Source: Nemophila menziesii (Eukaryota > Streptophyta > Magnoliopsida > Boraginales > Hydrophyllaceae). From it: a DNA stretch of 64,000 bases. The notes beneath the pieces were generated by a model. The model saw nothing but the letters and a program-made list of their open reading frames with translations. It was not told the origin of the DNA and made no database searches. Positions within the stretch are counted from its first letter, which is position 1. Each line of letters starts with the position of its first letter. The stretch is taken from positions 9,238,001 to 9,302,000 of the forward strand of contig JARWIR010000008.1 in NCBI GenBank assembly GCA_029959085.1. The letters are read 5' to 3'. The position numbers and the translations under genes are program-made. Below, piece after piece: positions 34,961 through 49,499 of the stretch.

Positions 34961-37900
34961 TTCAAGATTACTAGTACCCAACCCACTACCTGGCCTTTGT
35001 CAGGGATGAAAAATTCAATATAAATATATAATTCATTCAAAACATTCAATATATTTGAATAGTAATATCCCAAACCCCAATTAAATATTATAATCCAAAA
35101 GTTGGTGTTCATACATTAAGAGTTTCCCAAGCTAATAAAGATTTAGTTTATAATGAAAATGATAAAAATACTAATTAAAAGTGATAGAATCATGTTTGCT
35201 ACAGAAAACTAAGAAACATAAAGCTAAGTATTACTGAAAATGGAGGTAGAATACAGTAACACAATGGTAGAAACCCTTGTCGCCTTCTTCTTTTGGCATT
35301 TTTTGTTTTTATAATGACTTGTGACCTTGTTCTGATCTTAATTTTTTGTATTTAAAGGTCGATCAAATATTTTAGGGGTTGTGGACTTTGAGAGTCTTGA
35401 AAGTGAAACTGCATCATTAAGTCTGTTAGAGAATGTAAGCTTTCAGATTTTAGGTCATACACCTATCCCAAGACTGCGTGTAGAATATAATAACACATAA
35501 ATATCAGGTTAATCATCTACAATACTCTTCAAAAATTCTACAACTACACCAGAGAATCGTCCATAGTCATTAACAACCTATTGAGTCCCCTATCACGCAA
35601 ACGATTATAATATATAGGTACTAAACAATTTGATTAGGTGAAAAAACAAAAGATTCTATTTGTACATAATACATGAATATGGTGACACTCTTCAATGAAA
35701 AAGCATAGTCTTTCTTTATTTCTTCACCACGTTGACCCTCGCAAAAGGCATCTCTTTCAATCCATAGTATTATGTATAAACTCTATGGATGATAATATGA
35801 TTTTGGAAAATCTGTCCATTTCGTAACATCTATTTCTAAAGAATAAACTACGTCCTTATCTTTAATTTCCCTCTTTGAATCACTTGATCCCTTATCACTA
35901 TCATGGGACACCTCAATGTTGTATTTTTTTCCTTATATAAATTTAGAATGAACAAATTCTTCTAAAATTGTTCAGATGAATGCCTAGTGATGAGGCCAGT
36001 CCAGAAGTTTTTTTGGAGTCAAATAATTCGTTTGAACACAAAAATAAGACAATAACATACCATAGACTCTAAAGTGTTATGTAATTTAGTAATTAAATAT
36101 TTATCAAGATGAAGTAAATTCAAAACATAAAAGTACACATAATTTATGAATAAGATCATTATCCTAGTATAATATCATTAAACCAAAATGTGAGTGTGTT
36201 GGGTCGAATGGGGATTAAAATATCTAAGCATTGAAATTCACAATCGCTTTTTAGTCTTAGGGGATTGCTAGCATAAAAAAAATATGATTAAAATAGTGTC
36301 ATCTCACATTGTGTTGCAATCCGAGTTCATATATGATGCCACATTGTACACTTTATATTTTATACATTCAATTTTTGCTTGATCGAAGACCTCATTTATG
36401 AGTAAAACTAAGTATTTACAATTGCCTTGTATTATTATAACATAATCTTACCAAGTTACGTCTAAAGATTAATGTTCATGAGCATGTGCAACAATTTTAA
36501 AAAATCCATATAATTTTAAGTTATATATGTGAGCCCTCACAAATTCTTAAATTAATAATTAAATTCATGTAAACATGATTTCATGTATTACAAATAACAA
36601 CATTCATAGGAGTCCCTATCTCATGAGGGACTATAGCTAGAAACTAAAAACAAACAAAGAGTTATTAGAAAAACAACGTTATCGAAAGATGTGGAACTAA
36701 ATGATACATTTCCAAGATAAGGCAAAAAACAGATACTCTATTGTAAAATAAAAAAACACAACTCAATCTTGCCTCTAAATAATAGTGTTCATTGCAGCAT
36801 TGGTCCTTGGGTTATGAAAAATAACCAAATTTATACCATGTGCTTTACAAATTAGTGAACATACCATTGGGCTATTCTATATGTTACATTACAATACCTA
36901 CCGAGGGGGAGATTTCGCAACCAGGTATATTTTATATTTTATAAAAGACATATTAATGTGGTTATTTTGATAACATACTAGACACCGCAATATACTGGTA
37001 ATTACAGATTCTTATAGCACAGGACAGGAAAAAAGACACTGCGACCCCTTATCACTTAAGATCACAAAACACAAGGCAGATCTTAGCAGAAGCTTGTGAT
37101 GTCATGCCCCTATGGATATTTCCCACTTCAAAAATACGTTATCTCCCATATTTTAGAAAATATTCACTTGCCCCAAAATTTATAATATGATCTAAATGCC
37201 CATTTTTGTTCAAATAATTTTAGCTTATTTTGCATAATTTAGACTTATATTGCAAATAATTTAATAATTTAAAGACCTATAATACATATTTTGTATAATA
37301 TAATAATATAATGTAGTTCTTTAATACTATAGGGACTTATAGTGTAATCGAATCAAAATAAACCGTAATAAATTTATGTCCCCTGTTGATTTATTTCCGT
37401 AATGTGTCCTCTAGAGAGATCAGAGCATTCTTGCTCAGTATATGTTGTTGAATCTTAACGAATGTTAAACTCTGAAGGTTTGGTTTTGTCAATTTTTAGC
37501 ACTCTCACGTGTGTTCTAGCGTTACTACCTATAATGTAGAATCTCTGGAACAAAAGTTATCATATAAGATAGGAACCTCATAGAATACTACGTAATAAGC
37601 GGATGCAAAACAAAAATTGAAAGAATAGAACAATTAAATGTAAATCTTATAGAGCATCAATACTGTTAAATTTATGTACCTTTACAACTTTTTCCAACCA
37701 TTACAATACCTTATGTGAAGAATTTAAGTAACGTTTCAACTCTTTGCGAACATTAATTTTATGTACCACTATAACTCTGTATATACAGAATCTACCTCCT
37801 CCTCCAACTTCAGGAATTGATAATTTAACTTATTTATTCCTAATGTCGTTAATCAATATATTCCTTGGCTTTATAATCCTAAAAAGAATTAGAATATGTT

Positions 37901-39060
37901 TAACTAAGGCAACATCTTACATAAGAAGAATCAACTTTTTTTCAACCCGACGACAAATTCCAAATAATTTCCAACAAAAACTAATAAAATAAAATAGATA
38001 AAAGATTTCATAATTTATCTCCGAAAATCCTTAAGAAAATATCTCAAACTTTCATAAATATACATTTTCATCATAAGTATTAATTATTTTAGCAAAATTT
38101 GTCAACCACTATCCGTCATACTTTTTGTGTCAACTTATGTCTAGCGGTCTTCCGTTACTGAGAAGAAAAAAATTCAAGTGAGACAATATTATATATATCA
38201 TGCACGGATTTAATGACTTATTCCGTAAAACACAAGGACCAATATGCAATAAATCCCAAAGAACACATTGTTTTTGCAAAAACTTAACCTATGATCACTT
38301 TGTTACCTCCTGAAAAATTTGATTGAATTCACATTCAAAATTTTCAAACATTTAGAAAATTATTTGAGAATGACAATTATGGTGAACCTGGGTGTTAAGC
38401 TAAACTATTATATTTTTTCACCCAAAAAATTAGACAAAATATTATTAATTTCACAGATTCTTGTTAAACCTAATAATTCCAATATCAAAACCTCCAAAAT
38501 ACCTAAAACAATAAAAAAATGTAACCAAGGTTTATTAAAAATAGGAGAAATAACGGATCTAATTCTCTCAGTAAAACGTTAAATAATGTTTATTAAACTA
38601 CTTAATAAACTAAGGAATCATACTTGAAATTGTCCAAGTATACCTCCACTTTGTTACGAATGGAAACCGGTGGAGTTGAACGACAAGGTGTGAGGTTTAG
38701 GGTGGAAATGAAAATGGTTACGGAGATGAACATTGTGATATGAGTTAATGGAGGTATCCAAATATTTTTGTAGTTATGTCTATTTCAAAGATTAACGAGG
38801 TATGTTGAGAGTTTTGGAGAGATTTTGAATGTTTTGGGGGTATTTAAAAAGTGTTGGGAATAGGTTGTTAATGTTGTTATTAATTAGGATTGTTAATTAA
38901 CGGGTATTGAAGAACCCTCCTCAAGACCTCAAGCATCCCCACATAATCTACTATTTTTATTAAAACAAATAATAATATTTAACACCATAAACCTATTTTT
39001 TAACTACCCGTTATACACTCAAATGTTTGTTACCTACTATATATACTAAATCAACCAATA
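34961..39060. other. Intergenic DNA between duplicate blocks
   Basis: No convincing gene. Short frames at 37744-37992 and 38319-38582 lack family resemblance. A short piece at about 37250-37350 resembles the minisatellite in the block flanks. Confidence 0.5.
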
Positions 39061-39203
39061 CGTACATATAAATTAAGATCCTCCTACAAAACCCAACCCT
39101 ATCTTCTCTCTCTACCCCTTCTCAGATTTTGAGATCTTGTTTTCGTCCATGGAAGCTGGATCTTGGAACTGTGTTGAAGCTTTTCGCAGTTGCTTTGTTC
39201 ATT
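39061..39203 (+). other. Third diverged first-exon-like sequence (1c) at left border of block B array
   Basis: An acatataaattaag TATA-like string, a CT-rich leader (ctatcttctctctctacccc), and ATG at 39149 precede the point at 39204 where the array sequence starts. The part around ccatggaagctggatcttgg resembles tcatggagtagatcttggag of exon 1b. It is probably the first exon of a third paralogue and the left partner of the unequal exchange. The reading frame closes after 18 codons. Confidence 0.35.
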
Positions 39204-40159
39204 GAGAATGTTTTGAAGGGAGCATGTATTTTACATCTTGAAGCTTTGTCCCTTATAAGGTTTTCATGGTAGTTGTCAAGCTTCAAACTGGAAGCTGAAT
39301 TTAAGACGCCACATGGCAACTTTAATAATAGAACAAATCGGGTTGATGCAGATCTCCGTTCATAAGTTTCATTAGCTGTGGAGCACTAATTTTTGCAATA
39401 GTAGGTCAGTTGAGCTTTAGGAGTTCATGGTAGCCAATTTGTTCTCTTTTCGAAATGGAGGTTTAGAATTATGAAGCTTCTTCATCCGAGGTGTTTAGCA
39501 GCTTTAAAGATTCGTTCAAGATTTGGAGCATCGCAACAATCGAATTTTGCAACTTTGTTGGAAAAGTTTGATTCATAAATGGTGAATTTTTTTATTATTT
39601 GTATGATTTTTAAATTGTGTAATACTTATTCAGTTAATATCGTCCTTCCCTTGATTAAGTGATGTATTATTATTTTTGGACAATATAAATATTTTTATGC
39701 ATTGTCACATTTGACTCACTGTTTTGTAAAATACTCCGAAAATTTGTTCAATACTCAAAGAATTTGATGAATACTCGGAAACTTTTGTAAAGCATAGTCG
39801 GTGAATCTTTGGTATTATGTACTTTTTATTTTATTTGATTGTAATTTAGAATTTGATCACCTATAAATTGAATAATGATCTATTAAAGAAAAATTTAACT
39901 ACATGTAGCCCATAAAATTGATCTCTAATTAGTCAATACTTATTGGGTTTTCACTGTAAAGAGATTATTTTTACCCTTCATAATCCAGTTTCGGCCCAAA
40001 TTATATTCCAAACCAAATAGAAGTCACCTAAAAAAATTATATACTACTAGACCCATTCCAAATAAAATATCATTACAATATCATAAATAAAAACCCCTTC
40101 TCTTCAAACCTAGACAACTCACTTTGTTCACAACCCTCATTCTCTCTCCTACATAAAGC

Positions 40160-41420
40160 ATGATTTCCGTCCATAATCATGGGCAATTATGGATCATGAC
40201 ATATTTCATTCCTTTATTTATAGAATTTTGGTAAGTTATTTATTATTCACTTGATTGTATATTCATTGTCGAGGTAAGGGATGTTATGTGAATTTTAGAA
40301 TTGTTTTTATGAATTTAGGGATTTTATAATGGTGATTATTGTTTGTTTTTATTTCGTACAGTGAATTTAGATTTTCTTTAAAGAATTTTAACATGTGGAA
40401 TGTTCTATTTGAGCTAAAGTTGGGTTAATTTAGTTATGACTTACGAAGAATGTTTAACTTTTAAGAAAGTTTTGTAATAGATTAACCTATAATTCTTGTA
40501 ATAATATTTTGTTACAATCTAATTGATTTAAAAATATATAGATTTTGACCCTGACCTTGTAGATCCTAAGCTTTCTTATTTTTGTTTCTGGATCCGTAAT
40601 CTTGAACATATTAATAATAATATTTATAAATAAATTTGATTTAGCCACAGTATTGAGATTTTTCGTATGTGATTAATGTGATACTCATATTCTCCACTGA
40701 CTTCTTTAGCAGAGCTCAATTTCCATGTACAATTTTGAATATGTTCTCTACTTATTTAGGAATAATTTATATCTTAATGTATGAAAAATATTCATTAATA
40801 CACAAGTTTTAATAATTTGCACACAGGTATATTTATATAAAAATGACTTATTGTCATGTAAAGAATAGGATCGTTGGTCATGCTATTTCACTACAGCAGA
40901 GTTGTAATTAAGAAGATGTATTCAGTAAGTTGTTATTATGTGATAATATTATATGTAAACTTGTATGTTCTCCATTACTTATGACTATTACGAGTTTTTC
41001 AATGGAATCTTGAACATTTTAATTTTATAGACATGTTTGTGTATATTAAAAAGAATTTATAAAGATTATAAATCTAAGTTTTATAATGATGCAGATTATC
41101 CTCAACTCTGCTGAAATTATCGAAAATTGTCGTAAAGTTTGAGAAGATATTACTTCCACCTTCCTCCAAAAGATACAGTTTCTCAGAGAATGCTGCTACT
41201 ACAAAACCGCCAACTAAGCTCAGAGCAGCTAAACAAAAAAGGATCACAAACTAAAAAAAAAGCGACTCATCCTCCCAAATGCTTCAACCAGGAAATGGTA
41301 ATAGTTGTGTCTCTCAGCTCAAACCTTCAGAAACTAATACTACTAGTGACCCAATTAAAGGACCGTGACACCATTCATCATAGCCACTACTATAGCTACA
41401 TCCTTCGCCATATCCCATAG
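40160..41420 (+). pseudogene. Gene-a copy B1, frameshifted
   Basis: Exon 1 (40160-40230) is open with a GTAAG donor. The exon 2 acceptor is intact, but a 2-base loss near 40890 breaks the frame. Exon 3 begins after gatgcag near 41094 and has an early TGA (cgtaaagtttgag). The 93-codon frame at 41139-41420 is the same exon in another frame. Confidence 0.45.
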
Positions 41421-42654
41421 CAAAACATATTCACTCGTAACACCAGCTGCTCTTCTCGATTCTTGTCATATATCACTCCACAGGTACACAATTTAATATT
41501 CTCTTATGTAGCGCTCTTTTTAGAATATAAATAATTATTTGTTTCCTTTGGACAGGAGTATAGTATAACTCATGTGTTTTGTCTTTTCCTTTTCACAGTT
41601 GGAGCCACCACAACATTGGCTGTTTGTGACAATATGAGGTTTAACTAAAGCAGGGATTTGTTGACTTCCTCTAATTTTGGTGTTACTTTGGTACTCTTTT
41701 AGTCTTTTAGGGAATATTATAAACAGTTTGAAAGGAAAAAGAAATATTTGTAAATGGGTTTTCATTTTTTTGTTTGAGTTTTTTTTTTATTTTACCCCTA
41801 ATTTGTTACCATGCTAGGCCTGAGCACCCTATTAGTTTCCTGCCCCAAACCTCCTACCCCTTATAAAGTTTGTGTATTATTGGCCATTTTAGTTGAACAG
41901 TGGTAGCTTATAGGCCATTTTTTTATAGTGATTGCGAGACTTGCGCTAATCGCGGTAGATTCAGACCATCTTGTCATCCATAGAAGATCTTGGTAGTTAT
42001 TGATTTAGTGATCCCGCTAGTATGAAGTCCCCATTCAATAAGCAAACTTCAAATTAGAACTATACTTTTTCATTTATCACAAATAAATCATTAGGACAGG
42101 TTTTTAATACGGTCTTAGTAATAAAATGGTTATTATTAGTCTAATCTCTTGCATCAACGACGAGATTTTATTTACAATACGTGTGACGTGAACATGAATC
42201 GGTTATCCGAGCAGTGGAGGTAAAATTCTACCCAACTCAATGAGTGCCAACGTATATATTTAAACCCCACCCAACCCTAACACTATATAAACCATCATTT
42301 TAGCATTCATTGCTTAGTGTCAGTTTGGGGTAGAGTACGAGTTTGGTCAAACATTGGTAAATGGTGTTTTATTATTATTATTTTACACTATGTACATTAT
42401 ACAAATAATAACTATAATAAGTATCATTCTGAAATATAAGTTTGCAGGCAACGATGTTAAAAATTCAAAAACCTAAGCTAAAACTACCCTTCAATAAATA
42501 CTTAATTCATAAGCTCATCAAAACTAGAAAAACATTACAGCAAGTAGATTCCAAAGTCTAAATAAAAATACTACAATTACAAATATGTAATCAATGTTGT
42601 ACACACTATGTTTTTGGTGAAAAAACAATAAGACTAATTAATAAATTGTCTGAT

Positions 42655-43160
42655 GAAATTATTTCAAGATTAATGGCAGCTTTTGGACAATGGCCAGCTC
42701 TGAGTGTACACTAGAAGCTTTGTGTCCTTCTTTCCCACAATAGTAACAAGCGACCTTAGGTTTCTAAATCTTAGATGAAGTTTGTTGAAATTGTTGGGAT
42801 TCTTGTTTCCCCCATATTTTAATTTGTTTGAGACTTGCTGTTTTCCCAACCCCTTGAACTTACCTTTGTTACACAAGCTTAGCTTTGAGGAATGATGAGG
42901 GAAAGAAAGAGACTTATCATTGAGTCAAATTTCTTCTTTGACTTGCATGTGCCTGATGAGTTCTTGGAGAGTCCTTTTCTTGCTTTTATGTTTGAGGTGG
43001 TTACGGTATTCACTCCAAAATGGGAGAAATTTCTCAAGCCGAACATTGTGCTGGAAAACTTTGCACATCTTCATACCTTCTGCGATTAATTCCGTGCGAA
43101 GGTTTTCTTATACGTGAAGTTGTTCAGTTATAGGCTTCCAATAAGTCAGTTTGAAGTTTT
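42655..43160 (-). pseudogene. Ty1/copia gag remnant, antisense, unit B1
   Basis: Minus-strand pieces with HKSKKMTLQELI-like sequence and the linker KGKFKGLGKQQVSNKLKYGG (frame 42670-42876), followed out of frame by the CYYCGKEGH knuckle start at about 42720-42755. Confidence 0.72.
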
Positions 43161-44281
43161 ACCAATTCCCGATGATATATTTCTTTGTACCGGAAATAAA
43201 AGCTCACTCTTCATTTGTTCACCAAGCCATAGTGTCTCCTACATAAAGCATGACCACCCACAGTCAGGGAGTAGATCTTGGAGTATTTATACCCTTAAAT
43301 TTGGATCTCCGACCTTATATTTGAGAATGTTTTGGAGTGATCATGTATTTTACATCTTGAAGCTTTGTCCATTATAAGGTTTTCATGGTAGTGGTCAAGC
43401 TTCAACCTGGAAGATGGATTTAAGACGCCACATGTCGACTCTAATAACAGAACAAATCGGGTTAATGGAGATCTCCGTTCTTGAGTTGCATTAGCTGTGG
43501 AGATCTAATTTTTGCAACAGTAGGTCAGTTGAGCTTTAGGAGTTCATGGTAGCCTATTTGTTCTCTTCTAGAAATGGAGGTTTAGAATTATAAAGCTTCT
43601 TCATCTGAGGTGTTTAGCAGCTTTTTACGAAAAGATTTGTTTAAGATTTGGAGCATCGCAACAATCGTCTTTTGCAACTTCTTTGGAAAATTTTGATTCA
43701 TAAATCATGATTTTTTTTATTATTTGTATGATTTTTAAATTCTGTAATACTTATTCACTTAATATCGTCTTTCCCATGATTAAGTGATGTATTATTATTT
43801 TTGGACAATATAAATATTTTTATGCATTGTCACATTTGACTCAGTGTTTTGTAAAATACTCAAAAAATTTGTTCAATACTTAAAGATTTTGATGAATACT
43901 AGGAAAGTTTTGTTAAGCATACTCGGTGATTCTTCCGTATTATGTACTTTTTATTTTTTTGAATGTAATTTAGAATTTGGTCACATATAAATTGAATAAT
44001 GATCTATTAAAGAAAAATTTAACCACATGTAGAACATAAAATTGATCTCTAATTAGTCAATCCTTATTGGATTTTCACGTTAAAGAGACTATTTTTAACC
44101 TTCATAATCCAGTTTCGGCCCAAATTAAATTCCAACCCATATAAAACTCACCTAAAAAATTATATACTACTAGACCTATTCCAAATAAAATATCATTACA
44201 ATATCATAAATAAAAACCCCTTCCCTTCAAACCTAGACAACTCACTTTGTTCACAACCCTCATTCTCTCTCCTACATAATG

Positions 44282-45600
44282 CATGATTTCCCTCCATAAT
44301 CATGGGCAATTATGGATCTTGACGTATTTCATTCCTTTATTTATATAATTTTGGTAAGTTGTTTTTTATTCACTTGATTGTATATTCATTGTCGAGTTAA
44401 GGTATGTTATGTGAATTTTAGAATTGTTTAAAAAATATAGGGATTCTATAATGGTGATTATTGTTTGTTTTTATTTTGTACAATAAATTTAGTTTTTTTA
44501 AAGAATTTTAACATGCGGAATGTTCTATTTGAGCTAAAGTTGGGGTAATTTAGTTATGACATAAGAAGAATGTTTAACTTTTAAGAAAGTTTTGTAATAG
44601 ATTAACCTATAATTCTTGTAATAATATTTTGTTACATTCTAATTGATTTAAAAATATATAGAGTTTGACCCTGACCTTGTAGATCCTAATTTCTTATTTT
44701 AGTTTCTAGATCCGTTCCTGTAATCTTGAACATATTAATAATAATATTTATAAATAAATTTGATTTAGCCACAGTATTGAGATTTTTGGTATGTGATTAA
44801 TGTGATACTCATATTCTCCACTGACTTCTTTAGCAGAGCTCATTTTCCATGTTAACAATTTTAAATAATTCTCTACTTATTTAGGAATAATTTATATCTT
44901 AAAGTATGAAAAATATTCATTAATACTCAAGTTTTAATAATTTACACACATGTATATTTATATAAAAATAAATTATTGTCATGATAAGAATATGATAGTT
45001 GGTCGTGCTATTTCAATAAACCGCAGAGTTTTAATTAAGAAGACGTATTATGTAAGTTGTTATTATGTGATAATATTATATGTAAACTTGTATGTTCTCC
45101 TTTACTTATGACTATTACGAGTTTTTCAATTGAATCTTGAACATTTTAATTTTATAGACATGTTTGTGTATATTCAAAAGAATTTATATAGATGTATTAG
45201 CATGTTTTATAATGAATATATAGGTTTTATTATGGAAATTTGATGCATAAATACTTTCTCAGTAATTATAAATCTAAGTTTTATAATGATGCAGCTTATC
45301 CTCAACTCTGCTTAAACTATTGAAAATTGTCGTAAAATTGGAGAAGATATTACTTCCACCTTCCTCCACAAGATACGATTTCTCAGAGAATGCTGCTACT
45401 ACAAAACCGCCAACTAAGCTCAGAGCATCTAAACAAAAAAGAATAACAAACTAAAAAAAATCAACTCATCCTCCCAAATGCTTCAACTAGGAAATGGTAA
45501 TAGTTGTGCCTCTCAGCTCAAACCTTCGGAACTAATACTACTAGTGACCCAATTAAAGGACCGTGACACCATTCATCATAGACACTGCTATAGCTACATT
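44282..45600 (+). pseudogene. Gene-a copy B2, several stops
   Basis: Exon 1 ATG lies at about 44282; the exon has an in-frame TAA just before its donor (tttatataattttg). The exon 2 acceptor is CAT instead of CAG. Exon 3 reaches TAA after six codons (ctctgcttaaac). An upstream ATG (cataatgcatg) precedes the usual start. Confidence 0.45.
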
Positions 45601-46872
45601 CTTCTCCATAACCTAGCAAAACATATTCACTCGTAACACCAGCTGCTCTTCTCGATTCCTGTCATATATCACTCCACCGGTACACAATTTAATCTTCTCT
45701 TATGTAGCGCTCTTTTGAGGATATAAATAATTATTTGTTTCCTTTAGACAGGAATATAGTATAACTCATGTGTTTTGTCTTTTCCTTTTCATAGGTGGAG
45801 CCACCAAATCATTGGTTGTTTGTGACAATATAATGTTTAACTAAAGAGGGATTTGTTGGCTGCCTCTAATTTTGGTTTTACTTTGGTACTCTTTTAGTCT
45901 TTTTGGGAATATTATAAACAGTTTGAAAGTAAAAAGAAATATTTGTACATGGGTTTTCATTTTTTTGTTTGAGTTTTAATGATTTTACCCTTGATTTATT
46001 ACCATGCTAGGCCTGAGCACCCTATTAGTTTCCCGCCCCAAACCTCCTACCCCTTATAAAGTTTATGTATTATTGGTCATTTTAGTTGAACAGTTGTAGA
46101 GCTAATTGTTAAAGGCAGTGGACTTTTTTGTGAATATAATCGTATTCGTATGTATAGCGCAATCAATATTTCATAGGCCATTTTTTATAGTGATTGCGAG
46201 ACTTGCGCTAATCGCGGTAGATGTAGACCATCTTGTCGTCCATAGAAGATCTTGGTAGTTATTGATTTAGTGATCCCGCTAGTATGAAGTCCCCATTCAA
46301 TAAGCAAACTTCAAATTAGAACTATACTTTTTCATTTATCACAAATAAATCATTAGGACAGGTTTTAAATACGATCTTAGTAATAAAATGGTTAATATTA
46401 GTCTAATCTCTTGCATCAACGACGAGATTTTATTTACAATACGTGTGAAGTGAACACGAATTGGTTATCCGAGCCGTGGAGGTAAAATTCTACCCAACTC
46501 AATCAGTGCCAATGTATATATTTAAACCCCCACCCAACCCTAACACCATATAAACCATCATTTTAGCGTTCATTGCTTAGTGTCGGTTTGGGGTAGAGTA
46601 CGAATTTGGTCAAACATTGGTAAATGGTGTTTTATTATTAGAATTTTACACTATGTACATTATAAAAATATTAACTATAATAATAAGTAACATTCAGAAA
46701 TATAAGTTTGCAAGCAACGATGTTAAAAATTTAACAACCTAAGCTAAAACTACCCTTCAATAAATACTTAATTCATAAGCTCATCAAAACTAGAAAAAAC
46801 ATCACAGCAAGTAGATTCCGAAGTCTAAATAAAAATATTACAATTACAAATATGTAATCAATGATGTATACA

Positions 46873-47420
46873 CTATGTTTTTGGTGAAAAAACAATAAGA
46901 CAGATTAATAAATTGTCTGATGAAATTATTTCAAGATTAATGGCAGCTTTTGGACAATGGCCAGCTCTGAGTGTACACTCGAAGCTTTGTGTCCTTCTTT
47001 CCCACAATAGTAAGAAGCGATTTAGGTTTCTATATCTTAGCTGAATGTTGTTGAAATTGTTGGGATTATTGTTTTCCCCATATTTTAATTTGTTTGAGAC
47101 TTGCTGTTTTTCCTTCCCATTGAACTTGCCTTTGTTACACAAGCTTAGCTTCGAGGAATGATAAGGGAAAGAAAGAGACTTATCATTGAGTCAATTTTCT
47201 TCTTTGACTTGCATGTGGCTGATGAGTTCTTGGGGAGTCATTTTCGTGTTTTTGTGTTTGAGGTGGTTACGGTATTCACTCCAAAATGGGAGAAATTCCT
47301 CAAGCCGAACATTGTGTTGGAAAACTTTGCACATCTTCATACCTTCGGCGATTAATTCCGTGCGAATGTTTTCTTAAACGTGAAGTTGTTCAGTTATAGG
47401 CTTCCAATAAGTCAGTTTGA
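46873..47420 (-). pseudogene. Ty1/copia gag remnant, antisense, unit B2
   Basis: Minus-strand frame 46873-47142 reads KGKFNGKEKQQVSNKLKYGE and further through a region overlapping the knuckle in a shifted frame; the helical part LEKFLPFWSEYRNHLKHK lies to its right (47200-47350). Confidence 0.72.
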
Positions 47421-47855
47421 AGTTTTACCAATTCCCGGTGATATATTTCTTTGTACCGGAAATAAAAGCTCACTCTTCATTTGTTCACCAAGCCATAGTC
47501 TCTCCTACATAAAGCATGACCACCCACAGTCATGGAGTAGATATTGGAGTATTTCTACCCTTAAGTTTGGATCTCCGACCTTATATTTTAGAATGTTTTT
47601 GAGTGATCATGTATTTTACATCTTGAAGCTTTGTCCATTGTAAGGTTTTCATGGTAGTGGTCAAGCTTCAACCTGGAAGATGGATTTAAGACACCACATG
47701 TCGACTCTTATAACAGAACAAATCGGGTTAATGGAGATCTCCGTTCTTGAGTTGCATTAGCTGTGGGGATCTAATTTTTGCAACAGTAGGTTAGTTGTGC
47801 TTTAGGAGTTCATGGTAGCCTATTTGTTCTTTTCTCGGAATGGAGGTTTAGAATT

Positions 47856-47969
47856 ATGAAGCTTCTTCATCCGAGGTGTTTAGCAGCTTTTTACGAAAAG
47901 ATTCGTTCAAGATTTGGAGCATCGCAACAATCATCTTTTGCAACTTCGTTGGAAAAGCTTGATTCATAA
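47856..47969 (+). CDS. 37-codon ORF in unit tail, copy in B3 (uncertain)
   Basis: Same length and nearly the same sequence as 8060-8173, beginning MKLLHPRCLAAFYEKIRSRF. Intact in only these two places. Confidence 0.2.
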   Translation: MKLLHPRCLAAFYEKIRSRFGASQQSSFATSLEKLDS

Positions 47970-48508
47970 ATGGTGATTTTTTTTATTATTTGTATGATTT
48001 TTAAATTATGTAATACTTATTCAGTTAATATCGTCTTTCCCTTGATTAAGTGACGTATTATCATTTTGGACAATATAAATATTTTTATACATTGTCACAT
48101 TTGACTCAGTGTTTTGTAAAATACTCCAAAAATTTGTTCAATACTCAAAGAGTTTGATGAATACGCGGAATATTTTGTTAAGCATACTCGGTGATTTAGA
48201 GTTTGGTCACATATAAATTGAATAATGATCTATTAAAGAAAAATTTAACTACATGTAGCCCATAAAATTGATCTCTAATTAGTCAATCCTTATTTGGATT
48301 TTCACTTTAAAGAGACTATTTTTAACCTTCATAATCCAGTTTCGGCCCAAATTAAATTCCAACCCAAATAAAACTCACCTGAAAAATTATATACTACTAG
48401 ACCCATTCCAAATAAAATATTATTACAATATCATAAATAAAAACCCCTTCCCTTCAAACCTAAACAACTCCTTTGTTCACAACCCCCATTCTCTCTCCTA
48501 CATAATGC

Positions 48509-49499
48509 ATGATTTCCGTCCATAATCATGGGCAATTATGGATCTTGACGTATTTCATTCCTTTATTTATAGAATTTTGGTAAGTTATATTTTATTCACT
48601 TGATTGTATATTCATTGTCGAGGTAAGGTATGTTATGTGAATTTTAGAATTGTTTTTATAAATTTAGGGGTTTTATAATGGTGATTATTGTTTCTTTTTA
48701 TGTTGTACAGTAAATTTAGTATTTTTAAAGAATTTTAACATGTGGAATGGTCTATTTGAGCTAAAGTTGGGGTAATTTAGTTATGACTTAAGAATAATCT
48801 TTAACTTTTAGGAAAGTTTTGTAATAGATTAACCTATAATTCTTGTAATAATATTTTGTTACATTCTAATTTATTTAAAAATATATAGATTTTAACCCTG
48901 ACCTTTTAGATCCTAAGTTTTCTTATTTTAGTTTCTAGATCCGTCCCTGTAATCTTGAACATATTAATAATAATATTTATAAATAAATTTGATTTAGCCA
49001 CAGTATTGAGATTTTTGGTATGTGATTAATGTGATACTCATATTCTCCACTGACTTTTTTAGAAGATCTCATTTTCCATTTTATACAATTTTAAATTATT
49101 CTCTACTTATTTAGGAATAATTTATATCTTAAAGTATGAAAAATATTCCTTAATACTCAAGTTTTAATAATTTGCACACAGGTATATTTATATAAAAATG
49201 ACTTATTGTCATGTAAAGAATAGGATCATTGGTCGTGCTATTTCAATAAATCGCAGAGTTGTAATTAAGAAGATGTATTCTGTAAGTTGTTATTATGTGA
49301 TAATATTATATGTAAACTTGTATGTTCTCCATTACTTATGACTATTACGAGTTTTTCAATGGAATCTTGAATATTTTAATTTTATAGACATGTTTGTGTA
49401 TATTCAAAAGAATTTATATAGATTATAAATCTAAGTTTTATAATGATGCAGATTATCCTCAACTCTGCTGAAATTATTGAAAATTGTCGTAAAGTTTGA
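48509..49499 (+). CDS. Gene-a copy B3: spliceable ORF, 72 codons
   Basis: Exons 48509-48579, 49182-49281 and 49452-49499 have consensus GTAAG donors and CAG acceptors with the same lengths and phases as A2 (71 nt, 100 nt). The third exon stops early at TGA 49497 because of the B1-type change cgtaaagtttgag, giving about 72 residues. Exon 2 ends NRRVVIKKMYS. An upstream ATG at 48505 opens a 6-codon frame that would overlap the start. Function unknown; expression unproven. Confidence 0.25.

Larger units (their letters stand above)
39204..43322 (+). repeat. Tandem unit B1 (complete, about 4.12 kb)
   Basis: Same order as the A units. Private features: loss of about 85 bp before exon 3 (near 41060, shared with B3 only), loss of about 75 bp near 41908, and a shortened tail ORF near 39490. 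Shares gaatatgttctctac and ggtgttactttgg with unit A2. Confidence 0.92.
43323..47588 (+). repeat. Tandem unit B2 (complete, about 4.27 kb)
   Basis: Longest-form unit that keeps the stretch deleted in B1 and B3 before exon 3. Shares cttctccataacctagc (near 45600) and aaagagggatttgttggctg (near 45845) with the right half of B3. Confidence 0.92.
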